The notes: generated by a model from the sequence alone, not told the origin. A stretch of DNA of 64,000 nucleotides from Massilia psychrophila (GCF_002760665.1 NZ_PDOB01000002.1:62001-126000), one strand, 5' to 3'. Positions 37,566 to 49,182 are shown, counted from the first letter of the stretch. A program made the numbers and translations.

Positions 37566-37719
37566 GGACTTAAGCGTTTGTATCGCGGCGGGCGATTCAG
37601 ATGGATTGCCCCGCTGCGCAGCCATCTCTTGTTTTTCCTCCTCGTATGAATGCGCTCTTTTTTCAAAGAAAGCATGCCATGCTGTCCGTCCTTCAATTTT
37701 TTGTTCCGTTTGCCATCCA

Positions 37720-38058
37720 ATGAGAACGCACACCAAACATGTCCTCATGTGTGTCGGCCCGCGCTGCACCGAAGACGGTGTTGCCGCGCAAGCAATGTTT
37801 GCATTGGTGGGAGAGAAAATAGATGCTCGGCCACATCTCGCCATCAAACGCACGCGCACCCATTGCATGGTCGCGTGCCGCGCCGGTGCGCCGGTGCTGG
37901 TGGTGTATCCCGAGGGCGTCTGGTATCGCTGTCCTGACGAAGCGGCGCTCGAGCGGATCGTGAGCGAACACCTGGAAGGCGGACGCGAGGTGGGCGAACT
38001 TATTTTTCATCGTCTCGGCGAAGGCGACATCGACTCCCTGGAGGCCGAACATGGCTGA
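37720..38058 (+). CDS. Thioredoxin-like [2Fe-2S] ferredoxin of the CobN operon
   Basis: 112-residue protein. C11 and C16 (CVGPRC) with C49 and C53 (CMVAC) have the spacing of thioredoxin-fold 2Fe-2S ferredoxins. [23 protein letters not shown] matches proteins encoded next to cobN or cobW in other genomes. It is the first gene after the cobalamin riboswitch and overlaps the cobN start by eight bases. An electron donor role, for example for reducing cobalt or the corrin ring, is an inference from position. The start codon lacks a good ribosome binding site. Confidence 0.85.
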   Translation: MRTHTKHVLMCVGPRCTEDGVAAQAMFALVGEKIDARPHLAIKRTRTHCMVACRAGAPVLVVYPEGVWYRCPDEAALERIVSEHLEGGREVGELIFHRLGEGDIDSLEAEHG

Positions 38059-41000
38059 TACTGCCGCCGCTGGCGCCGCCATTGCGCTGTTGACCCACGC
38101 CTCGAACGACTTGACGGTGCTGCACAGCGCCTTGGCACAAATGCCGCCCGATTTTCCGCTGGTGACCGGCATCAATTTGCAGGCGCTGGACGATGAGGCG
38201 CACATGACGTCCTTGCTGGCGCAGCAACTGGGCGCGGCGCGCATCATTGTGTTGCGGGTGCTGGGACGCCTTGGCAGCGTACCCGGTTTTGCTGAACTGG
38301 TGAGCGAAGCGCGCCGTCAAGGCCGGTATTTGATTGCGATCAGCGGCACTGGCGAGCCGGATCCGGAACTGGCGGCCGTGTCGACGGTGCCGGCGGACGT
38401 GTTGCAACAGGCGTTGACGTATTTTCAAGCCGGTGGCAGCGTCAATCTGGCGCAATTGCTGCGCTATCTGGCCGATCGCTTGCTGTTGACCGGTTTTGGT
38501 TACGCGCCCGCGCTGGCGCTGCCCGAGCACGGCATTTACCATCCCGACCTGGCGGAAGACGCCGACATCGCCGACTGGCTGGCTCTACGGGCAGCGCAGC
38601 GCCCCAGCGTGGGCATCGTATTTTATCGGGCGCACTGGATGAGTGGCAATACGCGCTTCATCGATGCACTGGTCGACGCGCTGGAACAGCGCAACCTGAA
38701 TGTGTTGCCGATCTTTACCGCGTCGCTGCGCGCCGGGAGCGACGGTGGCCAGCAATTACCGACCGCCTTGCGCTATTTTTTGGGCCAGCAAGGTGCGCTC
38801 ATCGACGTGCTGATCAACACCACTTCGTTCGCGATGGGTGAAATCACGCCCGGCGGACCAACGCCGGCTGGCTGGTCGGTGGGTGTCCTGGAAAGTCTGA
38901 ATGTGCCGGTCCTGCAAGCGATCACCAGTGGCATGACGTTGAGCCAGTGGCAAGAATCAAAGCGCGGTATGAATCCGCTCGACGCGGCGATGAACGTGGT
39001 GTTGCCCGAATTCGATGGCCGCATTATCACGGTGCCGATCTCGTTCAAGACGCGCGCCACCGGGCCGAATGAAACGGTCGACTATGCGCCGGTGCCGGAC
39101 CGAATTGCCCGCGTGGCCGGTCTGGCGGCCCGTTTCGCCCAATTGAAATGGAAAGCGAACAAGAATAAGCGCATCGCGTTCATTTTTACCAATTCGAACA
39201 GCAAAGCGTCGCAAATCGGTAACGCCGTCGGCCTGGATGCCCCCGCTTCGCTGATGGCGATCTTGCAGGCGATGGGCAATGCCGGTTATCTGCTGGGCGA
39301 CGTGCCGGCCGACGGCACCGCCTTGATTCATCAATTGATCGACCGCTGCGCCTACGACAATACCTACCTCACGGCGCAACAGTTGCAGCACGCAGTCGGA
39401 CGCGTGCCAGCCGCACTGTATGCGCAGTGGTTTGCCGACTTGCCGCTGGAAATGCAGCATAAAATGACGCAGCAATGGGGCGCCGCGCCCGGCGTCGCCT
39501 ATGTGCATGACGACCATCTGGCCCTGGCCGGCGTTGAATTGGGCAATGTGTTTGTCGCGCTGCAACCGCCGCGCGGCTACGGCATGGACCCGGACGCCAT
39601 TTATCACCAGCCCGACCTGCCGCCGACCCACCATTACTATGCGCTGTACCGCTGGCTGTGCGATGTCTGGGGCGCCGATGCGATTGTCCACGTTGGCAAG
39701 CACGGCACCCTTGAATGGCTGCCGGGCAAAGGTGTGGGGGTGTCGGAGCAGTGCTTTCCCGATGCGCTGCTCGCTGACATGCCCTTGTTTTATCCGTTCA
39801 TCATCAATGATCCAGGCGAGGGTTCGCAAGCGAAGCGGCGCGCGCATGCCGTTGTCGTCGACCATTTGACGCCGCCAATGACAACCGCCGATACCTATGG
39901 CGCGCTGGCCCAGTTGACGCAATTGGTCGATGAATATTATCAGGTCGAAGTGCTCGATCCGGCCAAGTTGCCGCTGTTGCAGCAACAGATATGGGAACTG
40001 GTCAAGCAAACCAATCTGGATACCGATTTGCAAGCCCGGCTACTGCATCACGATCACGACCACGACCACGACCACGCACATGACCACGCGCATTTGCATG
40101 ATCACGGCCATGCGCATCCGCATCCGCATCCGCATCCTCATGACGCGCACGGGCACGACCATCCGCACGAGGCTGAAGCGTTGCCAACCGCATTGGCCAG
40201 CATGAAAGGCGCCGATGTCGCCCACTTGATCGAAGACCTTGACGGTTATCTGTGCGAATTGGGCGCAGCGCAAATCCGCGACGGCTTGCATATTCTTGGT
40301 CAGGCGCCGGCCAGCGCGCAATTGGTCGACATGCTGGTGTCGTTGACCCGTTTGCCGAACCAGGACATTCCCGGCCTGCAGGCGGAAGTGGCGCAGCTGT
40401 TCGGCTTGAGCATGGATATGCTGCTGGAAAACAAGGGGCGGCGCTTGAATGTGACCGACGCGCTGGCGCGACTGGCCAAGTGCGCCGTCGTGACCCGCGC
40501 CGATGCGCTCGACGCCATCGATGCCTTGTGCCGCCAGCTGTTTGTGGCGCTCGATGCGCGGGCCTACCTTGCCGCGAGCATCGACGAGGTGATCGCGCTG
40601 ACGTTCCTTGAACATACCGACGTCGGCACGGCGCTGTTGCAGCCGGCCGTACGCAATCGCAGCAACCTGCTGTCGCAAATGGGTAAGCCACGCGCCAAAG
40701 TGGACAAAGTGGACGTTGTGCGCCCCGCCCCGGCGCCGCTCGCTGCTGATCTGGGTTCGGATTTACGTTACACCGCACTACGCCGGGTGCTCGCTTTCGC
40801 CTGCGTGGAACTGGTGCCGAATCTGGCGCGGGCGACCGACGAAATCGACAACTTGCTCAACGGTTTAAATGGTGGATACATCCCGGCCGGCCCGAGCGGC
40901 TCGCCCACCCGCGGCATGGCGCACATCCTGCCGACCGGGCGTAATTTCTATTCGGTCGATCCGCGCAGCGTGCCCTCGCAATCGGCGTGGCGCGTCGGCC

Positions 41001-42166
41001 AGCAATTGGCGCACGAAGTGCTGGCGCGCCATCTGCGCGAAACCGGCGCTTATCCAGAAAGTGTCGCCATCAGCGTCTGGGGCACCAGCGCGATGCGCAC
41101 CCATGGCGACGACGTCGCTCAAATTCTGGCATTGCTCGGCGTGCGTCCCGTCTGGCGCCCGGAAAACCGGCAATTGACGGGGGTTGAAGTGATCCCCCTG
41201 GCAGAACTAAAACGCCCGCGCATCGATGTAACGACGCGCATCAGCGGTTTTTTCCGCGACGCTTTTCCGCAATTGATCGATCTGATCGACGACGCCATAC
41301 AGGCGGTGATTGTGCTCGAGGAGCCACCGCAAGACAATTTCGTGCGCAAGCATTATCTGGCGGAACTGGGCGACTGGATCGCTCAAGGCTTGCCGCCGGA
41401 AGAAGCGAAGCAGCGTGCGGCGTACCGCATCTTTGGCGCCAAGCCTGGCAGTTATGGCGCCGGTATTTTACCGTTGATCAACCAGAAAAACTGGCAAACC
41501 GACGCCGACTTCGCCCAGGCATACGTCAATTGGGGCGGTTATGCGTATGCCCGCAATACGCCGGGCGCCGATCAGCGCGACGCGTTTCGCGTCCGTTTGC
41601 GCGGCGTGCAAGTGGCGCTGCACAACCAGGACAACCGCGAGCACGATATTTTCGATAGCGACGACTACTTGCAGTTTCATGGCGGCATGATCGCCACCGT
41701 GCGCGCCTTGAGCGGGCAGCAGCCACGCCATTATTTTGGCGACAGCCATGATCCCGACCGGGCCCAGGTGCGCGATTTGAAGGAAGAAACCTTGCGCGTG
41801 TTCCGCTCGCGCGTCGTCAATCCGAAATGGCTGGCCAGCATCCGGCGCCATGGCTACAAGGGCGGCCTGGAATTGACGGCGACGGTCGATTATCTGTTCG
41901 GTTACGACGCCACCGCCCAGGTGATGGAAGACTGGATGTACGAGGACGTGGCCAGCAGCTACGCGTTCGATCCGGCGATGCAGCAGTTTTTACAGGAAGC
42001 CAATCCCTGGGCGCAAAACGCCATCGCCGAGCGCTTGCTGGAAGCGGCCAGCCGCGGCATGTGGGCCGAGCCCAAAGCGGACACGCTGGCCGCCTTGCGC
42101 GCCCTGTATCTCGATAGTGAAACCTTACTGGAAGCGCGTGGCGAAACGCCGCGTGTCGGCACATGA
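38051..42166 (+). CDS. cobN: Cobaltochelatase large subunit CobN with a His-rich insert
   Basis: ATP-dependent cobalt insertion into the corrin ring (CobN/ChlH family, cytosolic). 1371 residues. Family landmarks include [21 protein letters not shown]-type sequence, [19 protein letters not shown] and [24 protein letters not shown], and the late segments [16 protein letters not shown] and [20 protein letters not shown]. Residues 666-706 are 21 histidines in 41 positions, mixed with Asp, Pro and Ala, an insert that can bind many metal ions. It overlaps the ferredoxin gene by 8 bases and the AAA/VWA subunit gene by 4. Such His stretches occur in some CobN proteins but this is a long one. Confidence 0.96.
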   Translation: MADTAAAGAAIALLTHASNDLTVLHSALAQMPPDFPLVTGINLQALDDEAHMTSLLAQQLGAARIIVLRVLGRLGSVPGFAELVSEARRQGRYLIAISGTGEPDPELAAVSTVPADVLQQALTYFQAGGSVNLAQLLRYLADRLLLTGFGYAPALALPEHGIYHPDLAEDADIADWLALRAAQRPSVGIVFYRAHWMSGNTRFIDALVDALEQRNLNVLPIFTASLRAGSDGGQQLPTALRYFLGQQGALIDVLINTTSFAMGEITPGGPTPAGWSVGVLESLNVPVLQAITSGMTLSQWQESKRGMNPLDAAMNVVLPEFDGRIITVPISFKTRATGPNETVDYAPVPDRIARVAGLAARFAQLKWKANKNKRIAFIFTNSNSKASQIGNAVGLDAPASLMAILQAMGNAGYLLGDVPADGTALIHQLIDRCAYDNTYLTAQQLQHAVGRVPAALYAQWFADLPLEMQHKMTQQWGAAPGVAYVHDDHLALAGVELGNVFVALQPPRGYGMDPDAIYHQPDLPPTHHYYALYRWLCDVWGADAIVHVGKHGTLEWLPGKGVGVSEQCFPDALLADMPLFYPFIINDPGEGSQAKRRAHAVVVDHLTPPMTTADTYGALAQLTQLVDEYYQVEVLDPAKLPLLQQQIWELVKQTNLDTDLQARLLHHDHDHDHDHAHDHAHLHDHGHAHPHPHPHPHDAHGHDHPHEAEALPTALASMKGADVAHLIEDLDGYLCELGAAQIRDGLHILGQAPASAQLVDMLVSLTRLPNQDIPGLQAEVAQLFGLSMDMLLENKGRRLNVTDALARLAKCAVVTRADALDAIDALCRQLFVALDARAYLAASIDEVIALTFLEHTDVGTALLQPAVRNRSNLLSQMGKPRAKVDKVDVVRPAPAPLAADLGSDLRYTALRRVLAFACVELVPNLARATDEIDNLLNGLNGGYIPAGPSGSPTRGMAHILPTGRNFYSVDPRSVPSQSAWRVGQQLAHEVLARHLRETGAYPESVAISVWGTSAMRTHGDDVAQILALLGVRPVWRPENRQLTGVEVIPLAELKRPRIDVTTRISGFFRDAFPQLIDLIDDAIQAVIVLEEPPQDNFVRKHYLAELGDWIAQGLPPEEAKQRAAYRIFGAKPGSYGAGILPLINQKNWQTDADFAQAYVNWGGYAYARNTPGADQRDAFRVRLRGVQVALHNQDNREHDIFDSDDYLQFHGGMIATVRALSGQQPRHYFGDSHDPDRAQVRDLKEETLRVFRSRVVNPKWLASIRRHGYKGGLELTATVDYLFGYDATAQVMEDWMYEDVASSYAFDPAMQQFLQEANPWAQNAIAERLLEAASRGMWAEPKADTLAALRALYLDSETLLEARGETPRVGT

Positions 42167-44103
42167 TCCATTTCCCTTTTTCCGCCATTGTCGGCCAGCC
42201 GCAATTGAAAACCGCGTTGCTGTTGTGCGCGGTCGATCCCAGTCTGGGCGGCGTCTTGATCCGCGGCGACAAGGGCACCGCCAAAAGCACGGCGGCGCGC
42301 GCCTTGACCGACGTGTTGCCGATGATTGCGCGCGTGCCCGGTTGCGCTTTCAATTGCGCGCCCGGCGCACCCGGCGTCCATTGCGAGGTCTGCCTGGCGC
42401 CGGACGCGACTGCGCAGTCTTTTAACGTGCCCTTCATTACCTTGCCTCTGGGAGCGACCGAAGACCGGGTGCTCGGCACGCTCGACCTGGCGCGCGCGTT
42501 GGCCGGGGCAGAGCGCGTTTTTCAAGCCGGTTTGCTGGCGTCGGCGCACCGCGGCATCTTGTACATCGATGAAGTCAATCTGCTGGCCGACCATCTGGTC
42601 GACGTGTTGCTCGACGTCGCCGCGATGGGCGTCAATTCGGTGCAGCGGGAAGGTTTGTCGATCCAGCACCCGGCCCGCTTCACCTTGATTGGCACGATGA
42701 ACCTGGAAGAAGGCGATTTACGGCCGCAACTGCTGGACCGTTTTGGCATGATGGTGGAAGTGACGGCGCCGCGCGAGAAAACCCTGCGCGCCGACGTGGT
42801 GCGGCGCCGGATTGCCTTCGAAGCGGATCCGGCTGCGTATGTCGCGGCGTGGGCCGCGCCGCAAGCGGCGCTGCAAAACCGCTTGGCCGACGCTCAGCGT
42901 TTGCTGGCGCACGTGGTGCTGGACGATGCCTTGCTCGATTTGATCAGTCACCTGTGCTGCGAATTCGACGTCGCCAGTTTGCGCGCCGACATCGTGATGC
43001 ACAAGACGGCGCGAGCAATTGCCGCGCTGGACGCCCGCACCACGGTCACCGCCAACGATGTGCGCAGCGCCGCCGAGCTGGTGTTGCCACATCGGCGCCG
43101 GCGTACCCCGTTTGAGCAATCGGGGCTCGACGCCGGGCGGCTCGACGAGGCGATGCAGCAAGCCGGCCATGGGCCACAGCAGGGTGATGACGCGCCAGCG
43201 GACGCGCCATCGGACGCGCCAGCGGACGCGGATCCGGCGCAAGAGAACGCGCCAAGCCCGCCGAGCCAGTCGGAAACACCGCAGCAGCAAGTGTTTTCCG
43301 TCGCGCCTGGCGCGACAGCGCGCCCGATTGCGCTCGACGCCAGTCCGCTCGGCATCGTCGCCGGCCGGCGCAGCAAGGCCTACGATGCGGCTACCGGACG
43401 GGCAGTGCGAGCGGTGCCGGACGAACAGCCCGGCAGCCTGGCCCTGGGCGCGACCTTGCGCAGCGCGGCCTTGCGCGACCCGCAGCATTTTCACGTCACC
43501 AAAAGCGACTTGCATCAGCAAATCCGGGTCGGCAAGAGCGCCAATCTGATTTTATTTGTGGTCGACGCCTCCGGCTCGATGGCGGCGCAAAGCCGGATGG
43601 AAGCGGTCAAGGGCGCGGTACTGGCGTTGCTGACCGACGCTTATCAACGGCGCGACGAAGTGGCCGTCATCGCTTTCCGGGGTACGACCGCGCATGTGCT
43701 GCTGGCGCCAACGCGCAGCGTCGAGCGCGCCGAGCAGGCGTTGCGCTCGTTACCCACGGGCGGGCGCACACCGTTGCCCCATGCCTTGCAACTGGCGCTG
43801 GAAACGTTGCAACGGGCCAGCGCCAACGCGCCGCCGCTGCTGGTAATTCTGAGCGACGGCAAGGCCAATGTCGCGCTCGACGCAGGCGCTGCTGACAGCG
43901 ATCCCTGGCGCGACACGCTGGCGCTGGCGGCCTTGCTGGCCGAGCGCGCCGTGCCGGCGCTGGTGTTCGACACCGAAACCGGCTACTTGCGCCTCGGCCG
44001 TGCCGCCCAGCTGGCGCAGGCGCTGGGCGCACAATGCCTGACTTTGGAGCAGCTCTCGGCGGACAATCTGGCGCTGACGATCCGCGCCAGCTTGTCCGCC
44101 TGA
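42163..44103 (+). CDS. Cobaltochelatase ATPase subunit (ChlI/ChlD fusion, AAA plus VWA)
   Basis: 646-residue motor protein working with CobN. The N-terminal AAA+ domain is BchI/ChlI-like: Walker A GDKGTAKS (35-42), [24 protein letters not shown] and [19 protein letters not shown]. The middle linker (about 340-385) is Asp/Ala/Pro/Gln-rich with short repeats. The C-terminal VWA domain has MIDAS DASGSM near residue 467. It combines the roles of CobS and CobT of the three-subunit aerobic enzyme in one chain. It overlaps cobN by four bases, so the two are coupled. Confidence 0.93.
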   Translation: MIHFPFSAIVGQPQLKTALLLCAVDPSLGGVLIRGDKGTAKSTAARALTDVLPMIARVPGCAFNCAPGAPGVHCEVCLAPDATAQSFNVPFITLPLGATEDRVLGTLDLARALAGAERVFQAGLLASAHRGILYIDEVNLLADHLVDVLLDVAAMGVNSVQREGLSIQHPARFTLIGTMNLEEGDLRPQLLDRFGMMVEVTAPREKTLRADVVRRRIAFEADPAAYVAAWAAPQAALQNRLADAQRLLAHVVLDDALLDLISHLCCEFDVASLRADIVMHKTARAIAALDARTTVTANDVRSAAELVLPHRRRRTPFEQSGLDAGRLDEAMQQAGHGPQQGDDAPADAPSDAPADADPAQENAPSPPSQSETPQQQVFSVAPGATARPIALDASPLGIVAGRRSKAYDAATGRAVRAVPDEQPGSLALGATLRSAALRDPQHFHVTKSDLHQQIRVGKSANLILFVVDASGSMAAQSRMEAVKGAVLALLTDAYQRRDEVAVIAFRGTTAHVLLAPTRSVERAEQALRSLPTGGRTPLPHALQLALETLQRASANAPPLLVILSDGKANVALDAGAADSDPWRDTLALAALLAERAVPALVFDTETGYLRLGRAAQLAQALGAQCLTLEQLSADNLALTIRASLSA

Positions 44104-44143
44104 TCAGCTTGCGCACCCAATCAACGATAGAGGAATAGAAAAC

Positions 44144-44848
44144 ATGATTATTTGTATTGGCGCGGGACCGGGCGACATCGGCTACTTGACCCAGCACGGC
44201 GCGCGCTTGATTGGCGAAGCCGATGTCGTGGCCGGTTTTGAAGCAGTGCTGGAGGTGGTGCACAGCATCATCCCGGCAGCTGCGCAAACGGTGACGATGA
44301 CGTATCGCGACCAGGTGGCGATGCTGGCGCAGGTGGCCGAAGCGCACCACGCCGGCAAGCGCTGCGTGGTGGTGTTCATGGGCGACATTCATTTCAGCGG
44401 CTTTCAATACCTGGAACGGGTCGAGCGCGCCTGCGGCCATCCGGTCGACACTTTGCCGGGCATTTCATCGGCGCAAATCCTGGCCTCGCGCGCCAAGGTC
44501 TGTTTCGATGAAACGACGTTCATTACCTTTCATCGGCGTGGCGATCTGGCCCCGTTCAAGCGCCATCTGCTGCATGTGTTGCAAGACGGTCGCAATGCCA
44601 TTGTCATTCCCTGCCCGTGGGATGCGGCGCGCTCATTCATGCCGCGCCACATTGCCGCCTATCTGATCGAGCAAGGAATCGATCCCGGGCAGCCGATTGA
44701 AGTGTGGGAAAATCTAACCCGCGCCGAGGCGGAATGGCACGGCACCCTGGCCGCCTGCGCGCAGATCGAATTTAGCGACATGAGCATCATCCTGATCCGC
44801 ACGCCGCAGCCGATGGCCAGTCAAATTGAGGCAGCAGAACCAGCATGA
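44144..44848 (+). CDS. cbiE: Precorrin-7 / cobalt-precorrin-7 C5-methyltransferase
   Basis: SAM-dependent corrin methyltransferase of 234 residues. It has the N-terminal [12 protein letters not shown] (6-17) and [38 protein letters not shown] typical of CbiE, then [23 protein letters not shown] and [17 protein letters not shown]. It ends as a lone CbiE; the CbiT partner (C15 methylation and C12 decarboxylation), often fused as CobL, is absent here and not seen elsewhere in the window. Confidence 0.87.
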   Translation: MIICIGAGPGDIGYLTQHGARLIGEADVVAGFEAVLEVVHSIIPAAAQTVTMTYRDQVAMLAQVAEAHHAGKRCVVVFMGDIHFSGFQYLERVERACGHPVDTLPGISSAQILASRAKVCFDETTFITFHRRGDLAPFKRHLLHVLQDGRNAIVIPCPWDAARSFMPRHIAAYLIEQGIDPGQPIEVWENLTRAEAEWHGTLAACAQIEFSDMSIILIRTPQPMASQIEAAEPA

Positions 44849-46494
44849 ACGACATCGACAACATTGACGGCACGGCCCAGGTCGACAAATTCGACAAATT
44901 GGGCAAATTGGGCATCGTCGTGGCCGGCCACGGCAGCCGCGATCCGGATGCGGTGCGCGAATTCGAGGCGCTGGTCGAACTGGTGCGCTTGCGCGCGCCG
45001 CTGCATGTCGTCCACCACGGCTACCTGGAGTTTTCCAGCCCGACCATTGCCGAAGCGGTCGCCGCCAATATCGCCGCAGGCGCCAAGCAGGTAGCGGTGG
45101 TGCCGGGCGTGCTGCTGGCGGCGCGTCACGCAAAAAATGACATGCCCAGCGAGGTGCAGGCCTTGACGCTCGCCTATCCGTCCATCGACTTATATTTTGG
45201 CGCGCCATTGAGCCCGCACCCGCGCCTGCTGCAACTGGCGCAGGAGCGGGTGTTGGAAGCGGAGGCCACATCGCCCTTGACGGTGCGGCGCAGCGATACC
45301 TGCCTGGTGCTGGTCGGGCGCGGCACCACCGACCCGGATGCGAATGGCGACATTGCCAAGCTGGCGCGCATGCTCGAAGAGGGTATGGGTTTCGGTGGCG
45401 TCCATGTCTGTTATTCAGGCACCGCCAAGCCGCTGGTGGCGGATGGCTTGCGTTCTGCTGCGCAACTGGGCTTCGCGCGCCTGGTGGTGCTGCCGTTTTT
45501 TCTGTTCGACGGCGTGCTCATCAAGCGCATTTACGCAGCTGTCGAGGAACTGCAGCTGCGCGAGCCGGGCCTGGAAGTGCTGAAAGCGGCGTATCTGGGC
45601 GCGCACCCGCACGTCGCCGATGTCATCATCGAGCGCGCTGTTGAAGCGGTTGAAGGCCGGGCAGCGATGAATTGTTCTTTGTGCAAATACCGGGTCCAGA
45701 TTGTCGGCTTCGAAAATCAGGTCGGCGAGCCGCAGCAAGGCCACCATATGGCGGTGCGCGGGTTGCTGGAACAGGAGCGCAGCGGTGCTGTCGCCGCTGT
45801 CGAAGCGCCGGTGTTTCAACCATACTTGCCGCATCCGATCGAAGCGGAGAGTTTTAAGATCATCGCCGCCGGGCGCGACTGGACGCCTTTCCCAGCGGCG
45901 CACTTGACGGTGCTGCAACGACTGGTTCACACCAGCGGCGACTTCGACGTGGTGGAAGATATCTATTTTTCGTCTGGCGCGGTCGAAAACGGCATCCGCG
46001 CACTGCTGCGCTGCAAGCTGGTGGTGACGGACGTGACGATGGTGCAAACGGGCTTGAAGCGCGAGCTGTTGAAACAGCTGGGAATCGACACCTGGTGTGG
46101 TGTCCACGAGCGCGAAACGTTTTTGATGGCGGCAGCGCTTGGCACCACGCGCTCGGCGGCCGGAATTCGGCGCGCCTGGGAAAAGTTTGGCAACGACATC
46201 GTGCTGGCGATCGGCGACGCGCCGACGGCGATCATGGAAGCGACGCGCCTGATCCGCGATCACGGCTGGCGTCCGCAACTGGTGATTGGTTTGCCGGTAG
46301 GATTTGTTGGCACGCGCGAAAGCAAGGCTGATTTGCAGCGCTGTTTGCAAGTGCCGCGCATTACCAACAGTGGCACGCGCGGCGGTTCGCCCTGGGCCGC
46401 CAGCGTGGTCAATGGCTTGATGATCGATGCGCTCAATGAACTCGCAAGCAATCAACTCGCAAGCAATGAACGCACAAGCAATGGGGAAACCTGA
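44845..46494 (+). CDS. CbiX-CbiC fusion: sirohydrochlorin cobaltochelatase and precorrin-8X methylmutase
   Basis: 549 residues joining an early and a late enzyme. The CbiX part (about 20-255) has the metal-binding His29 in [12 protein letters not shown] and the later [21 protein letters not shown] CbiX C-terminal module follows ([20 protein letters not shown], near 273). The CbiC part (about 310-515) has the catalytic-His segment [35 protein letters not shown] and [13 protein letters not shown]. It overlaps cbiE by four bases. Its last 20 residues are encoded by a 15-bp tandem repeat that also forms the start of cbiD in another frame. Confidence 0.93.
   Translation: MNDIDNIDGTAQVDKFDKLGKLGIVVAGHGSRDPDAVREFEALVELVRLRAPLHVVHHGYLEFSSPTIAEAVAANIAAGAKQVAVVPGVLLAARHAKNDMPSEVQALTLAYPSIDLYFGAPLSPHPRLLQLAQERVLEAEATSPLTVRRSDTCLVLVGRGTTDPDANGDIAKLARMLEEGMGFGGVHVCYSGTAKPLVADGLRSAAQLGFARLVVLPFFLFDGVLIKRIYAAVEELQLREPGLEVLKAAYLGAHPHVADVIIERAVEAVEGRAAMNCSLCKYRVQIVGFENQVGEPQQGHHMAVRGLLEQERSGAVAAVEAPVFQPYLPHPIEAESFKIIAAGRDWTPFPAAHLTVLQRLVHTSGDFDVVEDIYFSSGAVENGIRALLRCKLVVTDVTMVQTGLKRELLKQLGIDTWCGVHERETFLMAAALGTTRSAAGIRRAWEKFGNDIVLAIGDAPTAIMEATRLIRDHGWRPQLVIGLPVGFVGTRESKADLQRCLQVPRITNSGTRGGSPWAASVVNGLMIDALNELASNQLASNERTSNGET
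46435..46479 (+). repeat. Three 15-bp tandem repeats at the cbiXC/cbiD overlap
   Basis: The units start at 46435, 46450 and 46465 and read AATGAACTCGCAAGC with one change in the second and two in the third. They encode the tail of CbiX-CbiC ([15 protein letters not shown]) and, in the +2 frame, the repeated N-terminus of CbiD ([15 protein letters not shown]). Confidence 0.9.
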
Positions 46495-47635
46495 ACGGCG
46501 TGAATATGACTTGACGCTGCGCGCGCCGAATGGCTTGCGGCGCGGGCGGACCACGGGCAGTTGCGCCACGGCGGCGCTCAAGGCCGCGCTTTACTGGTTG
46601 CTGGCGGGCGTGCGCCGCGAACAAGTCGAGGTGTCGCTGCCAGATGGCGTGCATTACCTGGTGGTGCCGATCGAGCTGGTAACGCGCCTGGCTGATGACG
46701 GCGTGCGCGCCGATGTGCTCAAGGATGGCGGTGACGATCCCGATAGTACCCATGGCGCCACCATCTTTGCCGAAGTGCGGCCCAATGGCGCCGGACAAGT
46801 GCGCTTTTTCGCCGGCGAGGGCGTCGGCACCGCGACCCAGCCTGGACTGCGGGTGGCGGTCGGCGAGCCGGCGATCAATCCGACGCCGCGCCAGATGATG
46901 CGCTGCGCGGTGGCCGAGGTATTGCAGGAGCTGGAACTGGGGTTGGCACCGGATGCGGCTGGCTTTGATGTGACGATCGGCTGCGAAAACGGCGCCGCGA
47001 TTGCGCGCAAAACCTTCAATCCGCGCCTGGGCATCGTGGGCGGTATTTCGATTTTGGGCACGTCCGGGATTGTCGAGCCGATGTCGATGGCGTCGTGGAT
47101 TGCGTCGATTGAAGTGTATGTCCGGGTCGCGCTCGGGGGCAACGCGCAGTGCGTTGCGTATTTGCCGGGGAAAATCGGGCGCGACTATGCGCGCGACGTG
47201 CTGGGGCTGGCCGAGAAATGCACGGTACAAATCGCCAATTTCCTGGGCGACGCGCTCGACTTTACACAAAAGACGCTGATGGAAGAAGGCCGCGGCCTCG
47301 ATGTGCTGTGGCTGGCCGGCCATCCGGGCAAGCTGGCAAAAGTGCTCGACGGGGTATGGGATACGCATTCGAGTAAAAGCAATATGGCCATGGCCAGCGT
47401 GGCGCAAGTGGCGTTGGAACGGGGGTTTTCTCCCGGATTGGTGAAAGAAATTCAACAGTCAAACACAGTGGAAGCGGCAATGGAAAGAATCAAAAATGAG
47501 CCGGGGGCGCAAGCCTTGTGGATCGATATCGAGCAGCGGATCGGCGCCCTGGCGCACGCCCGTGTGCCGCTGGTCAAGCGGCTGGAAGTGCGCCTGTTCG
47601 ACTTGAGCGGTAACGCGCTGGGAGTGGACGCATGA
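46436..47635 (+). CDS. cbiD: Cobalt-precorrin-5B C1-methyltransferase
   Basis: C1 methylation and ring-contraction follow-up of the anaerobic pathway. 399 residues from the ATG at 46436; ATGs at 46466 and 46481 are alternatives, all inside or just after the tandem repeat. Homology begins at [29 protein letters not shown], the CbiD signature. [28 protein letters not shown] and [24 protein letters not shown] are also typical. None of the starts has a good ribosome binding site, so it probably relies on coupling to cbiXC, which it overlaps. It presence is a marker of the cobalt-early route. Confidence 0.95.
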   Translation: MNSQAINSQAMNAQAMGKPERREYDLTLRAPNGLRRGRTTGSCATAALKAALYWLLAGVRREQVEVSLPDGVHYLVVPIELVTRLADDGVRADVLKDGGDDPDSTHGATIFAEVRPNGAGQVRFFAGEGVGTATQPGLRVAVGEPAINPTPRQMMRCAVAEVLQELELGLAPDAAGFDVTIGCENGAAIARKTFNPRLGIVGGISILGTSGIVEPMSMASWIASIEVYVRVALGGNAQCVAYLPGKIGRDYARDVLGLAEKCTVQIANFLGDALDFTQKTLMEEGRGLDVLWLAGHPGKLAKVLDGVWDTHSSKSNMAMASVAQVALERGFSPGLVKEIQQSNTVEAAMERIKNEPGAQALWIDIEQRIGALAHARVPLVKRLEVRLFDLSGNALGVDA

Positions 47636-48369
47636 GCGCGCCGATAAAACAGGGAACCTTGTCGGGGATCGGCGTCGGTCCCGGGCCGGCCGGCTATTTG
47701 CCGTTGGCGGCCTTGGCGGCCTTGCGCGACGCCGACCTGGTGTATTTGCCGCGGGCGCGCGGCGCCGAGTTGTCGGTGGCACAGCAATGCTTGGCCGGGA
47801 TCGAGCTGGCGCCGGCGTCCTTGCGCGAAATCGAGTTCAACATGGACCCGGACCGCAGCGTGCTGCGCGAGCATTATCTGCAATTGGCGGCCAGTGTCGC
47901 CGCCGAGTTGGTGGCGGGGCGCAATGTGGCGTATCTGACCATCGGCGACTCACTGACCTATTCAACCTACGGTTACCTGCTGATCGCGCTGACGGATTTG
48001 CTGCCGAACCTGGTGCATCGCACTTTTCCCGGCATTACCAGTTACGCTGCGGCGGCTGCGGCGCTGAGCTGGCCGCTGGGCGAGGGCAAGGAGCGGGTAT
48101 TGATTTTGCCCTGTCCCGACACCAAAGCGGCACTGCGCCTCGACATCGAGACCCATGACATCGTGGTGTTGATGAAAGTGGGCACGCGCTTGCCGTGGGT
48201 GCTCGACCTGCTGCGCGAGATGGGCATTGCGCAGCATTGCGCCTTTGCGCGCCGCATTGGCTTGCCTGGCGAAATGCTGGCTGCCGGCCTGGAGACCTTG
48301 GATGCCACCGAAGCGATGGGGTATCTGGCAACGCTGCTGATCCGCCGCAATCCTAGAGAAAGAAGATAA
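47632..48369 (+). CDS. cbiL: Precorrin-2 / cobalt-factor II C20-methyltransferase
   Basis: SAM-dependent methyltransferase of 245 residues (CbiL/CobI). GIGVGPGPAGYLPLAAL at the start, VAYLTIGDSLTYSTYGYLL and FPGITSYAAAAAALSWPLGEG are the family hallmarks, and the last is strongly diagnostic for CbiL. It overlaps cbiD by four bases and its stop is directly followed by the start of cbiF. Confidence 0.94.
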   Translation: MSAPIKQGTLSGIGVGPGPAGYLPLAALAALRDADLVYLPRARGAELSVAQQCLAGIELAPASLREIEFNMDPDRSVLREHYLQLAASVAAELVAGRNVAYLTIGDSLTYSTYGYLLIALTDLLPNLVHRTFPGITSYAAAAAALSWPLGEGKERVLILPCPDTKAALRLDIETHDIVVLMKVGTRLPWVLDLLREMGIAQHCAFARRIGLPGEMLAAGLETLDATEAMGYLATLLIRRNPRERR

Positions 48370-49182
48370 ATGAAAGTGTATATTATCGGTGCCGGTCCTG
48401 GCGCTGCCGACTTGATTACCCTGCGCGGCGCCGCCATTTTGAACCGCGCCAAAATGGTGTTGTATGCCGGGTCCCTGGTACCGACCGGGATACTGGTGCA
48501 CTGCCACCCTGAGGCGGAAATTCTCGACACCTCCAAGCTCGACCTGGAGCAACAGCAAGCATGCTATGTGCGCGCCCAACTGGCCGATTGCGATGTGGCG
48601 CGCCTGCATTCAGGCGACCCGGCCATCTATGGCGCGACCGCCGAGCAAATGCGCCGGCTCGACGCGCTAGGCATCGCCTATGAAGTGGTGCCAGGGGTAT
48701 CGTCGTTTACGGCGGCGGCGGCGGTGGTCTGCTCCGAACTGACCAAGCCAGAAGTGTCGCAAAGCATCATCATCACGCGCGTTTCCGGCCGTGCTTCGGC
48801 AGTGCCGGCGTTGGAATCGATCGCCCTGCTGGCCGCGCATCGGGCCACGATGTGCATCTTTTTATCCGGGCCGCACATGAAAAAAATCGTCACTGACCTG
48901 CAATTGCATTATCCGGACGATACCCCGGTGACGCTGGTGTACCGCGCCAGCTGGCCCGACGAGCGCGTCTACCAAGGCACGCTGGGCACCGTGCTCAAGG
49001 AAAACAAGCGCGGCGAGTGGAATCTGACGACCATGATGCTGGTGGGTGCGGCGATTGGCCATGGTCCGCAAGTCGAATCGCGCTTGTACTCGAAAGACTT
49101 CAAGCATTTGTTCCGGGCCAAAGCGAAAAAACGCGCGGTAAAAGCCGAACTACCAGTGCCGGCGGATCAGGTCGAGGGGTGA
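48370..49182 (+). CDS. cbiF: Precorrin-4 / cobalt-precorrin-4 C11-methyltransferase
   Basis: SAM-dependent methyltransferase of 270 residues (CbiF/CobM). It begins MKVYIIGAGPGAADLITLRGAAIL, then AKMVLYAGSLVP, VARLHSGDPAIYGATAEQM and VVPGVSSFTAAAAV. HMKKIVTDL and VYRASWPDERVYQGTLG are also conserved. The last 25 residues are a basic tail. The stop overlaps the cbiG start (TGATG). Confidence 0.96.
   Translation: MKVYIIGAGPGAADLITLRGAAILNRAKMVLYAGSLVPTGILVHCHPEAEILDTSKLDLEQQQACYVRAQLADCDVARLHSGDPAIYGATAEQMRRLDALGIAYEVVPGVSSFTAAAAVVCSELTKPEVSQSIIITRVSGRASAVPALESIALLAAHRATMCIFLSGPHMKKIVTDLQLHYPDDTPVTLVYRASWPDERVYQGTLGTVLKENKRGEWNLTTMMLVGAAIGHGPQVESRLYSKDFKHLFRAKAKKRAVKAELPVPADQVEG

Noticed and set aside
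40046-40168. Possible CRISPR or satellite array because of the CAC/CAT-rich hexamer repeat
   Set aside because: The repeat is in frame within cobN, encodes the His-rich segment and has no spacers. I saw no CRISPR array anywhere in the window.
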